A stretch of 5,671 bases of DNA from Bacillota bacterium (GTDB taxonomy: Bacteria > Bacillota > Sulfobacillia > RBS10-35 > JAJYVN01), in NCBI GenBank assembly GCA_021827805.1, contig JAKAUG010000089.1, positions 1 through 5,671 of the forward strand, given 5' to 3'. Made by a program: the position numbers and the translations under genes. Positions 5,083 through 5,671 of the stretch are shown here, piece after piece. Each line of letters starts with the position of its first letter. The first letter of the stretch is position 1. The notes beneath the pieces are model-generated. The model worked only from the letters and a program-made list of their open reading frames with translations, searched no databases and was not told the origin of the DNA.

Positions 5083-5671
5083 ATGCATGTGGCGGTCCTG
5101 GTGTTCCCGGGCAGCAATTGCGATCGGGACGCGGCGTATGCCTGGGAACAGGCGACGGGCGGGCAGGCGCGCCTGCTCTGGCACGCGGAGGCGTCGCTGG
5201 GGGACGCCGAGGCGGTGATCCTCCCCGGGGGCTTCGCCTACGGGGACTATCTGCGCTGTGGGGCCCTCTGCCGCTTCGCCCCCGCCATGCGGGCCGTGGT
5301 GGCCGCGGCCAGCGAGGGCATGCCGGTCCTCGGCATCTGCAACGGCTTTCAGATCCTATGCGAGGCGGGCCTGCTGCCCGGGGCCCTGATGCGCAATCGC
5401 GGCCTCACCTTCCGCTGCGAAACGGTGCACGTCCGGGTGGAGAACGAGCGCACGGCCTGGACCCGCGCCTGCCGGCCGGGGCAGGTGCTGCGGCTGCCCA
5501 TCGCGCACGGCGAGGGGAGTTGGTGGCTGCCCCCTGAGGAGCTCGCGGCCCTGGAGGCCCGGGGCGGCGTGGCCCTGCGCTACTGCGATCCCTCCGGGCG
5601 GGTGACCGAGGCGGCCAACCCCAACGGTTCGGTCCATGGCGTGGCCGGCGTGGTGAGCCCCGACGACGACG
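5083..5671 (+). CDS. purQ: Phosphoribosylformylglycinamidine synthase subunit PurQ (cut by window end)
   Basis: This is the glutaminase subunit of FGAM synthase. It hydrolyses glutamine and passes ammonia, through the PurS-PurQ-PurL complex, to the amidation of FGAR. The first 196 codons are visible and open to the edge. The family is about 225-230 residues, so about 30 residues are missing. The sequence shows VLVFPGSNCDRD (5-16) and PGGFAYGDYLRCGA (48-61), which includes the oxyanion region. GICNGFQIL (84-92) carries the nucleophile Cys86, the same position as in Bacillus. LPIAHGEGSWW near residue 150 is the PurQ-specific segment. The catalytic His-Glu pair of the HPER-type motif would lie beyond the edge. 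A good ribosome site, GAGGGGAG (5065-5072), ends 10 bases before the ATG. The gap to purS is 21 bases, so it is in the same operon. Confidence 0.95.
   Translation, partial: MHVAVLVFPGSNCDRDAAYAWEQATGGQARLLWHAEASLGDAEAVILPGGFAYGDYLRCGALCRFAPAMRAVVAAASEGMPVLGICNGFQILCEAGLLPGALMRNRGLTFRCETVHVRVENERTAWTRACRPGQVLRLPIAHGEGSWWLPPEELAALEARGGVALRYCDPSGRVTEAANPNGSVHGVAGVVSPDDD

Noticed and set aside
4989..5537. Plus-strand open frame overlapping the end of purS and most of purQ
   Set aside because: The frame starting at 5083 encodes clear PurQ motifs (GICNGFQ, PIAHGEG). This other frame is arginine/glycine/alanine-rich filler.

Overview
This window is a very GC-rich bacterial segment with G or C at nearly every third codon position. 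It holds seven plus-strand genes in one direction: a small HU-family DNA-binding protein, hypoxanthine phosphoribosyltransferase (hpt), GMP synthase (guaA), the class I PurE mutase, adenylosuccinate lyase (purB), the small FGAM synthase subunit PurS, and the glutaminase subunit PurQ, which runs off the right edge. The separate PurS/PurQ subunits, instead of one long PurL, and the order guaA then purE then purB then purS-purQ recall Bacillus-type pur regions. That suggests a high-GC Firmicutes-like lineage (for example Symbiobacterium, Thermaerobacter or Sulfobacillus relatives). This placement is inference and weak.

Layout: bases 1-206 are non-coding, with strong GC-rich inverted repeats at 2-65 (probably the terminator of a gene to the left) and a foldable leader at 127-181. 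HU (207-482) starts at TTG behind an excellent Shine-Dalgarno sequence. The 141-base gap after it holds a long hairpin (543-587) that looks like a terminator or processing element. hpt is at 624-1172. A 117-base gap with paired CCCCGGGG blocks leads to guaA (1290-2861). A 120-base gap follows with a PurBox-like site, an inverted repeat and an extended -10-like element. From there purE (2982-3491), purB (3488-4795), purS (4795-5061) and purQ (5083 onward) are packed with overlaps or a 21-base gap, as one translationally coupled operon. No gap exceeds 300 bases.

Function: PurE, PurB, PurS and PurQ act in de novo IMP synthesis, and PurB also converts adenylosuccinate to AMP. GuaA finishes the guanine branch (XMP to GMP). 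Hpt salvages hypoxanthine and guanine with PRPP. The window therefore combines salvage, the GMP branch and part of the de novo pathway. Neither purK nor purC lies at its usual place within the purE-purB-purS series.

The genes themselves are ordinary and intact apart from the edge truncation, and I see no new protein system. The second-look material is in the gaps: several inverted repeats with alternative pairings and a possible PurR-type control region. All of it needs the caution due to GC-rich sequence, where strong chance hairpins are common.
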